Shown piece by piece: positions 14,729 through 20,212 of a stretch of 20,212 bases of DNA. The translations under genes were made by a program, and so were the position numbers. A model generated the notes under the pieces. That model was not told where the DNA came from, made no database searches, and was given only the letters and a program-made list of their open reading frames with translations. Source of the DNA: a virus; the IMG/VR virus record IMGVR_UViG_3300008267_001994, positions 1-20,212 of that record. One strand, 5' to 3'. Numbering within the stretch: position 1 is the stretch's first letter; every line of letters begins with the position of its first letter.

Positions 14729-14759
14729 TTTGCCAAATCAAATATTTTTTCTAAATTTG
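14729..14759 (+). promoter_or_regulatory. Bacteroidetes promoter, plus strand
   Basis: TTTG at 14729-14732, 19 bases, TAAATTTG at 14752-14759: a perfect consensus. The ATG at 14764 is only four bases after the -7 element, so the message is probably leaderless or nearly so. It is divergent from the minus-strand promoter 24 bases away. Confidence 0.8.
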
Positions 14760-14763
14760 TTTT

Positions 14764-15153
14764 ATGGAACACGTAAAGAAATTTGGTAAATCAATTGCAG
14801 ATAAACAGGTAAAGTTTGCTAAAAAATATTTCAAAAAAACTACCTTACTTTTTGATAAAAAAATCCCATATTACAATGAATTGAATAATAGTGTTTTGAA
14901 AATCAAAAACATTAGAAAGTATAGGCACAGTTGGGGTGCTGAATATGGTTATGTTTATGAAATTGACTTGATTGTTGATTTAAGTAACAATGAATATAGC
15001 TATTCATTTACTAATGAAAAGGCGAACAGAAGAAAAAGAAGATACAATTCTTGGTATAGAGATAAGTTTCAAGACAGACTTATGGAAGAATTGAAATATT
15101 TCGAAATAACAAATATAGTAGTATCAAAAATAGAGTACAAAAAAATTGATTAA
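14764..15153 (+). CDS. Basic protein of unknown function
   Basis: This 129-residue protein is strongly basic, with a Lys-rich N-terminal helix (KKFGKSIADKQVKFAKKYFKK) and an Arg/Lys cluster (NRRKRRYNSWYRDK) in the middle. Strand-like segments (VYEIDLIVDL) lie between. The charge suggests nucleic-acid binding, but no domain is recognised. It is driven by a perfect host-type promoter ending four bases before its start, so it is probably expressed early. Confidence 0.7.
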   Translation: MEHVKKFGKSIADKQVKFAKKYFKKTTLLFDKKIPYYNELNNSVLKIKNIRKYRHSWGAEYGYVYEIDLIVDLSNNEYSYSFTNEKANRRKRRYNSWYRDKFQDRLMEELKYFEITNIVVSKIEYKKID

Positions 15154-15180
15154 TTGAAAAAAGTTTTATAATTTTACAAC

Positions 15181-15447
15181 ATGGCACAAGTAAAACAAGT
15201 AACAGTAATACATCCTAAGTTTGGGGAAATATTGAATGAATCTTTTTTGGATGAAGTTCAGTTCAAAATCTTTCTTACAATGTTACATAGTTCATTGGAA
15301 ATGAATCAGAAGTTGACATCATTCAATGGTAAAGACTTTTTGATTCATATACCAAACGACATATTAAAAGAATGTTTAATTATCGGAAACACAAAGGAGG
15401 TCTCTATGGCTGAAGTAGTATCGGCAAAATCTAAAATAGAGTCCTAA
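15181..15447 (+). CDS. Small protein of unknown function
   Basis: This 88-residue protein follows the preceding gene by 27 bases, probably in the same unit. It starts MAQVKQVTVIHPKFGEI and has two helices around a strand (DFLIHIPNDIL). An AAAGGAGG sequence lies inside it ahead of an in-frame ATG at 15406-15408, but Bacteroidetes ribosomes do not rely on such sites and a 13-residue product is doubtful. Hairpins and a terminator follow it. Confidence 0.65.
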   Translation: MAQVKQVTVIHPKFGEILNESFLDEVQFKIFLTMLHSSLEMNQKLTSFNGKDFLIHIPNDILKECLIIGNTKEVSMAEVVSAKSKIES

Positions 15448-15453
15448 CAGTTT

Positions 15454-15511
15454 CTTTGTTTATCTTCAAAACAAAGTGGTGGAAGTTAGATTCACATTCC
15501 GTGAACGACCC
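15454..15511 (+). other. Structured RNA region ahead of a terminator
   Basis: Two hairpins precede the terminator: CTTTGTTT/AAACAAAG (8 bp, 15454-15476, 7-base loop) and TTCAC/GTGAA (15491-15505). The gap between genes at 15448-15565 could be a structured 3' end or a small RNA of about 95 bases ending at the terminator. No promoter of either type is evident before it, so it is probably processed from, or attached to, the upstream message. Confidence 0.4.
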
Positions 15512-15545
15512 AAAAAAGGTGAGTGTAGTTGCTCACCTTTTTTTG
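15512..15545 (+). terminator. Intrinsic terminator
   Basis: A-rich sequence plus GGTGAG at 15518-15523 pairs with CTCACC at 15532-15537 and T-rich sequence; the A and T runs extend the stem. It separates the basic-protein unit from the following genes. Confidence 0.85.
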
Positions 15546-15554
15546 TTTTAAAGG

Positions 15555-15562
15555 TATTTATG
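15555..15562 (+). promoter_or_regulatory. TATTTATG variant motif upstream of the 15566 gene
   Basis: TATTTATG ends three bases before the ATG at 15566 and differs from the octamer only in the last base. It follows a terminator, where a promoter is expected. Confidence 0.4.
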
Positions 15563-15565
15563 TAT

Positions 15566-16120
15566 ATGAAAACATTAATATCCGAAAATATGAATTACCA
15601 TTTGGATAATGGTATTCCACTAACTGAAAACGTATTCAGACCTTTTTCGCCTGAATTTTTTAACTTGATTAATGAGGCAAGAACATTATATAATAAAGGT
15701 TTAATTGATGTTGACAATGAAGAAAAGTGGATTGTGGAATCTGACTTTGGAAAAAAAATAAGATTGTCAAATGGTAAAGTTGTAAGACTTGAAGTACCCA
15801 TTTTGGAAAATAGTATTAACGAAGCAGAATACAAAGGAAGAAAAGTTCAACTTGGTAGACCGATGCGAAACACTGGTGGAGGAAAAAAATATGTGGTTTA
15901 TGTTATGAACCCATCAACAAGAAAAGTTAAGAAAATAAGTTTTGGTGATGTTCACGGTGGATTAACTGCGAAAGTTTCTAACCCCAAAGCAAGAAAGGCA
16001 TTTGCTTCAAGACACAACTGTAAAGCAAAAAAAGATAGAATGACTGCTGGTTATTGGGCGTGTAGAATAAATAGGTATGGACATCTTTGGGGTGGTAAAA
16101 CATACGGTGGATATTGGTGA
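15566..16120 (+). CDS. DUF5872-like phage protein, putative head component
   Basis: The ATG at 15566 (MKTLISENMN) is chosen because longer frames read through the terminator at 15512-15545. The C-terminal 95 residues look like the DUF5872 domain I know from marine phages: G-K-K-Y-V-V-Y-V, a V-K-K-I-S-F-G-D segment, A-R-K-A-F-A-S-R-H-N-C, and a G-Y-W-A-C-R near the end. The two conserved Cys and one His of that region could bind metal. A leader with I-S-E at 5-7 and an internal I-N-E site at about residue 90, just before the basic DUF domain, would fit processing by a prohead protease. The role is inferred, not shown. It overlaps the next gene by one base (TGATG). Confidence 0.7.
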   Translation: MKTLISENMNYHLDNGIPLTENVFRPFSPEFFNLINEARTLYNKGLIDVDNEEKWIVESDFGKKIRLSNGKVVRLEVPILENSINEAEYKGRKVQLGRPMRNTGGGKKYVVYVMNPSTRKVKKISFGDVHGGLTAKVSNPKARKAFASRHNCKAKKDRMTAGYWACRINRYGHLWGGKTYGGYW

Positions 16121-16680
16121 TGAAAATTATACTTACAGAAAAACAATTGAAAGAAATGAAAGAAGATCTTCATTCTGAAAAAAAAATAAAACTTGTCAAT
16201 AAGTTTTATCAGCAAGGGTTTTCATATCAAGAAATTTCAAATTATACATCTTTACCGTTGGGGGAAGTTGTGACTCTTTTAAAGGATTACGATATGGAAA
16301 TCGATTGTAAAATGGCGTATGATTTAATCACCACCCTTTATGATAAAACAGATTTATTTCGCAAAGTAGTTCGTACAGAAAATTACACACTTGAGTTTTT
16401 TTTCAGTAAAATGGAAGGAGCAATTGAATATAGTTACGAAACTGAAAAATATGGATTATACGGTTATGGAACACCGTATTGGAATCAAGAATGTTACCTC
16501 CCTATCGAAAATGTTGAAATTACTGATAATGTCAACGGTGAGACTGAAGACTATGAACCATATTCTAAAATAGATTTACCAAATAGATTTGATACCTTAT
16601 CTGAATTACTTGATTGGTTTAATAACGATTATTTTAAAATAATGAAAAAAACCCTTGAACAGTTTTCAAAAGATTATTAA
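16120..16680 (+). CDS. CTS-like leader plus helix-turn-helix protein
   Basis: Translation begins at the ATG at 16120, which overlaps the upstream stop; a TTG at 16114 is an unlikely alternative. The leader MKIILTEKQLKEMKE carries L-T-E and L-K-E near residues 5-12. Residues about 24-58 have a homeodomain-like helix-turn-helix pattern (LVNKFYQQGFSYQEISNYT then a second, recognition-type helix), as in resolvase or sigma-like DNA-binding units. The rest is acidic and aromatic with no known fold. A packaged DNA-binding protein is a tempting inference; it could instead be a regulator whose leader match is coincidental. Confidence 0.7.
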   Translation: MKIILTEKQLKEMKEDLHSEKKIKLVNKFYQQGFSYQEISNYTSLPLGEVVTLLKDYDMEIDCKMAYDLITTLYDKTDLFRKVVRTENYTLEFFFSKMEGAIEYSYETEKYGLYGYGTPYWNQECYLPIENVEITDNVNGETEDYEPYSKIDLPNRFDTLSELLDWFNNDYFKIMKKTLEQFSKDY

Positions 16681-16682
16681 CA

Positions 16683-16958
16683 ATGAAAAAACATTTACCC
16701 TTCAAACAAAAAAATATTGACGAAAAAAAAATTAGAACGTTCGATGAAAATATCGATCCGATTGAATTGAAATGGCACAGGGATAAAGAAGATAGAAAAG
16801 TTAAAATAATTGAGTCAACAAATTGGAAATTCCAAATGGATAATGAATTACCAAAATTATTGAAAAAAGGTGATACATTAGTCATTCCAAAAGAAACATT
16901 CCATCGTGTAATCAAAGGTGATGGTAATTTGGTAATTGAGGTTGAATTTATTGATTGA
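16683..16958 (+). CDS. Cupin-like small phage protein
   Basis: This 91-residue protein starts two bases after the previous stop. It has a compact beta-rich C-terminal part with I-P-x-x-x-x-H-R-V-I-K-G (VIPKETFHRVIKG), the end of a cupin-like barrel, and an N-terminal half with W-H-R-D-x-E-D-R, a pattern I associate with small proteins in many marine T4-like phages. A His at the H-R position could be a metal ligand, but the full set of cupin ligands is not visible. No leader peptide is present. Function is unknown. Confidence 0.65.
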   Translation: MKKHLPFKQKNIDEKKIRTFDENIDPIELKWHRDKEDRKVKIIESTNWKFQMDNELPKLLKKGDTLVIPKETFHRVIKGDGNLVIEVEFID

Positions 16959-16963
16959 ATTGA

Positions 16964-16971
16964 TATTTATA
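16964..16971 (+). promoter_or_regulatory. TATTTATA motif upstream of the 16977 gene
   Basis: TATTTATA ends five bases before the ATG at 16977, the same tight spacing as at 5260 and 9793. Confidence 0.5.
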
Positions 16972-16976
16972 ATATT

Positions 16977-17444
16977 ATGCATAGAAGTTTTATAATTAGT
17001 GAAGAAGAAAAGAAAAGAATTTTGATTCAACATCAAAACGCAACTAGTTCGTTATATTTGAATTTGAAAGAAGGAACAGAAACGATTTCTTTAGATGATA
17101 TGCAAAAGTTCCTTAATGATACAAAAGAAGAAATACTTCAAACATTTGATTCATTGGATTCAAATAATTTGCAAACAGAAAAACTTAATTTGAAAAAAAA
17201 GATAGAATCAATTTTGAATCAAATAAAATTTGTTAATGGTGCAAAAATCGATCAACAAAAATTAAACAATATTGTAAAAGATACTGAAAGGTTAAAATTG
17301 CTTTTAGATAAATTGGATTTAAAAAACATAAAACAAATCAAAACGGAATTTCAAACCTCATTTTCATCATTATATGCATTAATTGCTGATGAAATTAAAA
17401 AGGCAAACCTCAAAGGAAAAATGATAACACAACAAACATCATAA
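16977..17444 (+). CDS. Coiled-coil putative virion protein with ISEEEK leader
   Basis: This 155-residue protein begins MHRSFIISEEEKKRILIQHQ, a variant of the shared leader (I-S-E at 7-9, then a basic helix). Nearly all the rest is Leu/Lys/Glu/Asn-rich helix of coiled-coil type (about 40-150), with no cysteine and no catalytic motif. A short gap of two bases separates it from the next gene, which also carries the leader, so the two are probably a pair of packaged or core proteins. Function is inferred from leader and context only. Confidence 0.7.
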   Translation: MHRSFIISEEEKKRILIQHQNATSSLYLNLKEGTETISLDDMQKFLNDTKEEILQTFDSLDSNNLQTEKLNLKKKIESILNQIKFVNGAKIDQQKLNNIVKDTERLKLLLDKLDLKNIKQIKTEFQTSFSSLYALIADEIKKANLKGKMITQQTS

Positions 17445-17446
17445 AA

Positions 17447-17746
17447 ATGGGAAAAATTATTATAACAGAAAAACAATTAGAAAATGTCATAAGAACAATC
17501 AAGGAAGAACATAAAGAAGGTTCATACATGGCAAAGCAACAACTTTTCACAATAGCAACACTTGCTTACAAAATGTGGGAAATGTTGGAAGATGAAGAAA
17601 CTTTGGAAGATTGGATGGAAACAAAAATTGCACAATCAGAACAATCCATTTCATCAGTTGTTAAGTCCTTTATGTATGATGAAGCAGAAGAAAGGATGAA
17701 AGGAAACAACCAAATAGATTTAGACGATTTGGTAATTGGAAAATAA
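17447..17746 (+). CDS. CTS-like small acidic helical protein
   Basis: This 99-residue protein has the leader MGKIIITEKQLENVIRTIKE, with I-T-E and then I-K-E at 18-20 as the likely cut site. The mature part, about 79 residues, is one helical acidic unit (TIATLAYKMWEMLEDEE, WMETKIAQSEQSI, SFMYDEAEERM) of a type I recall from T4-like phages of marine bacteria. No activity is known. It ends a two-gene unit closed by the terminator at 17751-17780. Confidence 0.7.
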   Translation: MGKIIITEKQLENVIRTIKEEHKEGSYMAKQQLFTIATLAYKMWEMLEDEETLEDWMETKIAQSEQSISSVVKSFMYDEAEERMKGNNQIDLDDLVIGK

Positions 17747-17750
17747 TTTG

Positions 17751-17780
17751 AACCCTCTTGATTGACAAGGGGGTTTTTAT
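17751..17780 (+). terminator. Intrinsic terminator
   Basis: CCCTCTTG pairs with CAAGGGGG (one G-T pair), loop ATTGA, then five T. It is right behind the stop codon at 17746. Confidence 0.85.
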
Positions 17781-17785
17781 TTTTA

Positions 17786-17793
17786 TATTTATT
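17786..17793 (+). promoter_or_regulatory. TATTTATT motif upstream of the 17796 gene
   Basis: TATTTATT ends two bases before the ATG at 17796, directly after a terminator. Confidence 0.4.
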
Positions 17794-17795
17794 TT

Positions 17796-17975
17796 ATGTA
17801 CGTAATAATCAAACACCTCAGATCGGCATCAGGAAATAAAAAAGTTCCTGTTATTTTATTAAACACAGAAAGTGAAATTTGGGAATTCAATTCTTTTGAA
17901 GAAGCAGAAAAAATGAAAGACATATTCCAAACCAATTCAGATTCTGGATATACTTACGAAGTAAAAAAAATATAA
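17796..17975 (+). CDS. 59-residue protein of unknown function
   Basis: The frame begins MYVIIKHLRSASGNKKVPV and has alternating strands and a helix (SFEEAEKMKDIFQ), ending YTYEVKKI. It is too small for a recognised family, but the beta-alpha-beta pattern looks like a folded small domain. It starts after a terminator and a TATTTATT motif and lies two bases before the next small gene. Confidence 0.6.
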   Translation: MYVIIKHLRSASGNKKVPVILLNTESEIWEFNSFEEAEKMKDIFQTNSDSGYTYEVKKI

Positions 17976-17977
17976 TT

Positions 17978-18070
17978 ATGGAAGATTTATTTGAAATGAT
18001 GCATAATGAATTCATTAATTCAGAATTATTTGAACAATTTATGTTCGAACAATCACAACATCAGTGTTAA
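17978..18070 (+). CDS. 30-residue acidic peptide
   Basis: MEDLFEMMHNEFINSELFEQ starts this acidic, Met- and Phe-rich peptide, which ends HQC before TAA. It begins two bases after the previous stop, which is the main reason to accept it. Nothing about its function can be said. Confidence 0.4.
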   Translation: MEDLFEMMHNEFINSELFEQFMFEQSQHQC

Positions 18071-18083
18071 TCGAAAAGTGATA

Positions 18084-18091
18084 TATTTATA
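18084..18091 (+). promoter_or_regulatory. TATTTATA motif upstream of the zinc-repeat gene
   Basis: TATTTATA ends five bases before the ATG at 18097. Confidence 0.5.
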
Positions 18092-18096
18092 AGGAT

Positions 18097-19035
18097 ATGT
18101 CATTATCAGATAATAAAATTATATCTTTAGGTAAAGTATTATTAAATATTGCTAAAGAAGAGTACGGACAAGATTTAATTACTCTACGTAAATTCTATAC
18201 GTTATGTCAATCTGTTGAAATGGCACAAACCATCTTGTCTTCAACTAATTTGATGTCAGACAAAGTAAAAACAATATATTCAGCATTTTTCATACAATCT
18301 AATAAAACAAAAGAGGAAATTACAAAATTAATTAATGATTTATATTTTGTAACAATTGATTTTTACGATGACACAGGTTATATAGAAAATGAATGTTCAA
18401 GTTGCTATGGTGATGGATACCAAGACTGTTCTAATTGCGAAGGTACAGGAAAAGAATATTGTAGAACTTGTGATGGGGATGGTGGAATAGATTGTGATAG
18501 TTGCGGTGGTGGTGGTACAGAAGATTGTAGACATTGTGACGGTAAAGGTACAGAAACAGAAGAAGACGAAGAAGGTGATGAAATAGAAGTTGAATGTGTT
18601 ATTTGTGATGGTTCAGGTGTAGAAAAGTGCAGAGATTGTTCGGGGAGTGGAAATTTTGAGTGCCCAAATTGTGAAGGGAGTGGAAATGAAGAATGTGGTA
18701 GTTGTGATGGGGGTGGAAATGAAATGTGTGACGAATGTGACGGTACAGGTGAAACAAAAAGTGAAGAAGAATTTTATAATATTACAAAACGACAATATGT
18801 TACAGTTGGAAACCTGATTGAAAAATATGATGGTGAAATTATGTTATATGAAATATTTGAAGAAAAAGATTCAAATTTTGAAATGTTGGTAGATGAATTA
18901 AATTTATTTTCTTCGATTTATTACGACGATATACCTGCAGATGAAAGAAATAATTCAGCTGATGTTGAAGATTATTTTGTTGAAATAGTTGATGTATTAA
19001 AATTGGAAAGAGTTAACAAGAGATTAGCTTTTTAA
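18097..19035 (+). CDS. DnaJ-type zinc-finger repeat protein with ten CxxCxGxG motifs
   Basis: The first 99 residues are helical with no recognised domain, and there is no J domain (no HPD). Residues 100-218 hold ten CxxCxGxG-type motifs, most spaced every 11 residues (first CSSCYGDG, last CDECDGTG), with one acidic 24-residue insert (GTETEEDEEGDEIEVE) between the fifth and sixth. Bacterial DnaJ has four such motifs binding two zinc ions, so ten could bind five. The last 95 residues are acidic and unrecognised. DnaJ-type zinc domains bind unfolded proteins or disulfides, so a chaperone or assembly role is plausible; no experimental basis is implied. There is no capsid-targeting leader. Confidence 0.8.
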   Translation: MSLSDNKIISLGKVLLNIAKEEYGQDLITLRKFYTLCQSVEMAQTILSSTNLMSDKVKTIYSAFFIQSNKTKEEITKLINDLYFVTIDFYDDTGYIENECSSCYGDGYQDCSNCEGTGKEYCRTCDGDGGIDCDSCGGGGTEDCRHCDGKGTETEEDEEGDEIEVECVICDGSGVEKCRDCSGSGNFECPNCEGSGNEECGSCDGGGNEMCDECDGTGETKSEEEFYNITKRQYVTVGNLIEKYDGEIMLYEIFEEKDSNFEMLVDELNLFSSIYYDDIPADERNNSADVEDYFVEIVDVLKLERVNKRLAF

Positions 19036-19046
19036 TAAACCCACAA

Positions 19047-19054
19047 TATTTATA
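19047..19054 (+). promoter_or_regulatory. TATTTATA motif upstream of the 19066 gene
   Basis: TATTTATA lies 11 bases before the ATG at 19066. Confidence 0.45.
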
Positions 19055-19065
19055 AATAAAAATAT

Positions 19066-19674
19066 ATGAAATCGAGATTAACTGAATCAGACATAAGAAG
19101 AATAGTCAATAAAACTTTGTTTGAGATGAACCACGATGACGATGACTTTGAAATGAATCATTCGATGGGAAGAGATGAAGAGTGGGGTGAAACCGACAAA
19201 GGAGAACAAAAACTTCAAGATTTGTTAGATGAAGCAAGAGATATATTGGAAAATGAATGTGGATTTACATTTGAAGAATTAAATCAAATGGATGAAATGG
19301 ATGTTGCAACTGCATTGGAAGAAAATGCTGAAAAGTGTGAAGAAACGGAAACACAATACATTTATATGTTAGTTGATCAGATTATTGATTTGTTATATGA
19401 AGAAGGTTTCGAAGGTGACTTGGAAGAAGGTTTTGATGACGAAAGAACAAAAAGACACTACGACGATTATTCACCAAAGACATATAGAAGAATGCCAAAA
19501 AACATATTTCAACCAGGTGCTGAAGACCCTGAAGGAACAATGTTAATGAAAAGAGACGACGATGAAGAATATAACGCACATTTTGAAGACGATTTCAATT
19601 TTGATGATTTTCTTGACAAAGATGATGAAGACAAAGAAGATTGGGATTACGATGATGAAGAATTTGAATATTAA
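19066..19674 (+). CDS. Very acidic protein with CTS-like N-terminus
   Basis: This 202-residue protein starts MKSRLTESDIRRIVNKTLFE, very like the 13685 protein's leader, with L-F-E at 18-20. The mature part is one of the most acidic in the window, with runs of Asp and Glu (DDDDFE, DKDDEDKED, DDEEFEY at the end) broken by one basic patch (RTKRHYDDYSPKTYRR). Such composition fits scaffold, core or DNA-mimic proteins. It is the last plus-strand gene and ends in a bidirectional terminator. Function is inferred only from leader and composition. Confidence 0.75.
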   Translation: MKSRLTESDIRRIVNKTLFEMNHDDDDFEMNHSMGRDEEWGETDKGEQKLQDLLDEARDILENECGFTFEELNQMDEMDVATALEENAEKCEETETQYIYMLVDQIIDLLYEEGFEGDLEEGFDDERTKRHYDDYSPKTYRRMPKNIFQPGAEDPEGTMLMKRDDDEEYNAHFEDDFNFDDFLDKDDEDKEDWDYDDEEFEY

Positions 19675-19677
19675 TAA

Positions 19678-19702
19678 AAAAAGTCGGTTATACCGACTTT
19701 TT
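19678..19702. terminator. Bidirectional intrinsic terminator
   Basis: AAAAAGTCGGT and ACCGACTTTTT form an 11-bp stem around TAT, flanked by A and T runs, so it works on both strands. The convergent rhomboid gene's stop codon lies inside it (19688-19690). Confidence 0.85.
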
Positions 19703-20212
19703 CATTAATAAGTTGTTTAGTTTATAATATCCAATAAATACCAAACCACCAATAATACCGTAAAAGTGTCCTACTGCGGTAAAGTTTAATTCAGGAGAAG
19801 GTTTTAATGAGATTAATGTGTCAAAAATAAAGACAACAGAAAGGAATTTTAATTTATTATCATTAGAAAAGAAAAGAAAAACTGTCACTATTGTTGCAAC
19901 AAAACCTGAACTACCCACCAAAGAATCATCACCTTGTAAAACAAATAGAACGTTTATTAATATGACGTTAACGACAATACTTATTACCAACATTATCAGG
20001 TAGTTAGTTTTACTAATCATATTTTCAAGTTGAGATGAAAATATTATAAAGAAAGAAAGATTCCACAACAAATGGGTTGGTTCTTGAGCATGAAATAATG
20101 GGTAAGTTAAAACTTGATGAAGTTGAAATTTTGGAGAATCAAATGAATGTAAAGCAAGTGAATTCATCAACACCTGACTTATTGGTATTATAACAAAAAT
20201 GGACAACAAGTA
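19688..20212 (-). CDS. Rhomboid-family intramembrane protease, N-terminally incomplete
   Basis: Rhomboids cut other membrane proteins within the membrane using a Ser-His pair. This minus-strand frame runs off the window end, so the first residues are missing; counting from the visible L-S-I segment, about 173 residues are present. The family's H-x-x-x-N motif (HLLWN) sits about residue 46-50, the catalytic G-S-S-G about 99-102 (active serine about 101), and the catalytic histidine about 148 in VGHFYGIIGG. About five to six hydrophobic membrane segments are visible. All catalytic residues are intact. The gene ends in a bidirectional terminator shared with the acidic protein. Rhomboids are rare in phages; a host-derived gene acting on envelope proteins is a fair guess. 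Confidence 0.85.
   Translation of the reverse strand, partial: YLLSIFVIIPISQVLMNSLALHSFDSPKFQLHQVLTYPLFHAQEPTHLLWNLSFFIIFSSQLENMISKTNYLIMLVISIVVNVILINVLFVLQGDDSLVGSSGFVATIVTVFLFFSNDNKLKFLSVVFIFDTLISLKPSPELNFTAVGHFYGIIGGLVFIGYYKLNNLLMKKSV

Noticed and set aside
15396-15447. Nested 13-residue gene behind AAAGGAGG
   Set aside because: Bacteroidetes do not depend on Shine-Dalgarno sites and the peptide is in frame with the larger gene.
15476-15565. Longer GTG-start version of the DUF5872-like gene
   Set aside because: It would translate through a strong intrinsic terminator; the ATG at 15566 fits the leader and the motif upstream.
1-20212. CRISPR array, insertion sequence, integrase or attachment site
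   Set aside because: No repeat-spacer array, transposase, recombinase or terminal inverted repeats were visible.

Overview
The window reads as part of a tailed-phage genome, probably a large T4-like myovirus infecting a Bacteroidetes (flavobacterial) host. It is AT-rich and tightly packed with small genes, many of them overlapping. It carries typical phage accessory genes: DUF3310, glutaredoxin, a beta-type DNA methyltransferase and a DUF5872-like protein. Three intergenic regions carry exact Bacteroidetes housekeeping promoters (TTTG, 19-20 bp, TAnnTTTG). Starts lack Shine-Dalgarno sequences, as expected for that phylum. One exported protein has a flavobacterial-style signal peptide. UGA is used as a stop, so the code is standard. 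No terminase, portal, capsid or polymerase gene lies here, so the virus assignment is inferred from context.

Layout. 1-1484: the tail of one gene, then a large WCTS/leucine-rich-repeat protein. 1491-4094: a four-gene unit behind a host-type promoter, ending with a PcfJ-like protein, an unknown protein and a glutaredoxin. 4086-5185: two minus-strand genes. 5272-9781: an acidic protein, then an overlapping run containing a disrupted type II glutamine synthetase, DUF3310 and a DNA methyltransferase, closed by a terminator. 9805-12153: a DHH phosphoesterase, a SET-domain fragment and a 48-residue protein. 12163-13265: a stretch of about 1 kb with no credible gene. It has tandem strong host-type promoters, a boxA-like element, many hairpins and an intrinsic terminator, and is best read as a giant structured noncoding RNA. 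13299-15545: small genes, including a divergent signal-peptide gene. 15566-19674: a run of probable virion-associated genes. 19688-20212: a partial rhomboid protease on the minus strand.

Two patterns tie the window together. First, up to nine proteins start with a similar short N-terminal peptide (core [IL][TS]E[SK], basic and amphipathic). Most contain an [ILF]xE site within the first 22 residues. This resembles the capsid-targeting sequence that T4 prohead protease removes from packaged internal proteins. Second, TATTTAT[AT] lies just upstream of about a dozen starts, on the coding strand in both gene orientations. It marks most genes with that peptide and looks like a phage-specific (perhaps late) promoter, in contrast to the host-type promoters at 1491, 12171, 12272, 14675 and 14729. 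If so, the window encodes proteins packaged in the capsid plus an abundantly transcribed giant RNA.

Two genes look damaged. The glutamine synthetase lacks a central catalytic block and changes frame, and the SET protein lacks the first half of its domain. Either real decay or assembly error could explain them.
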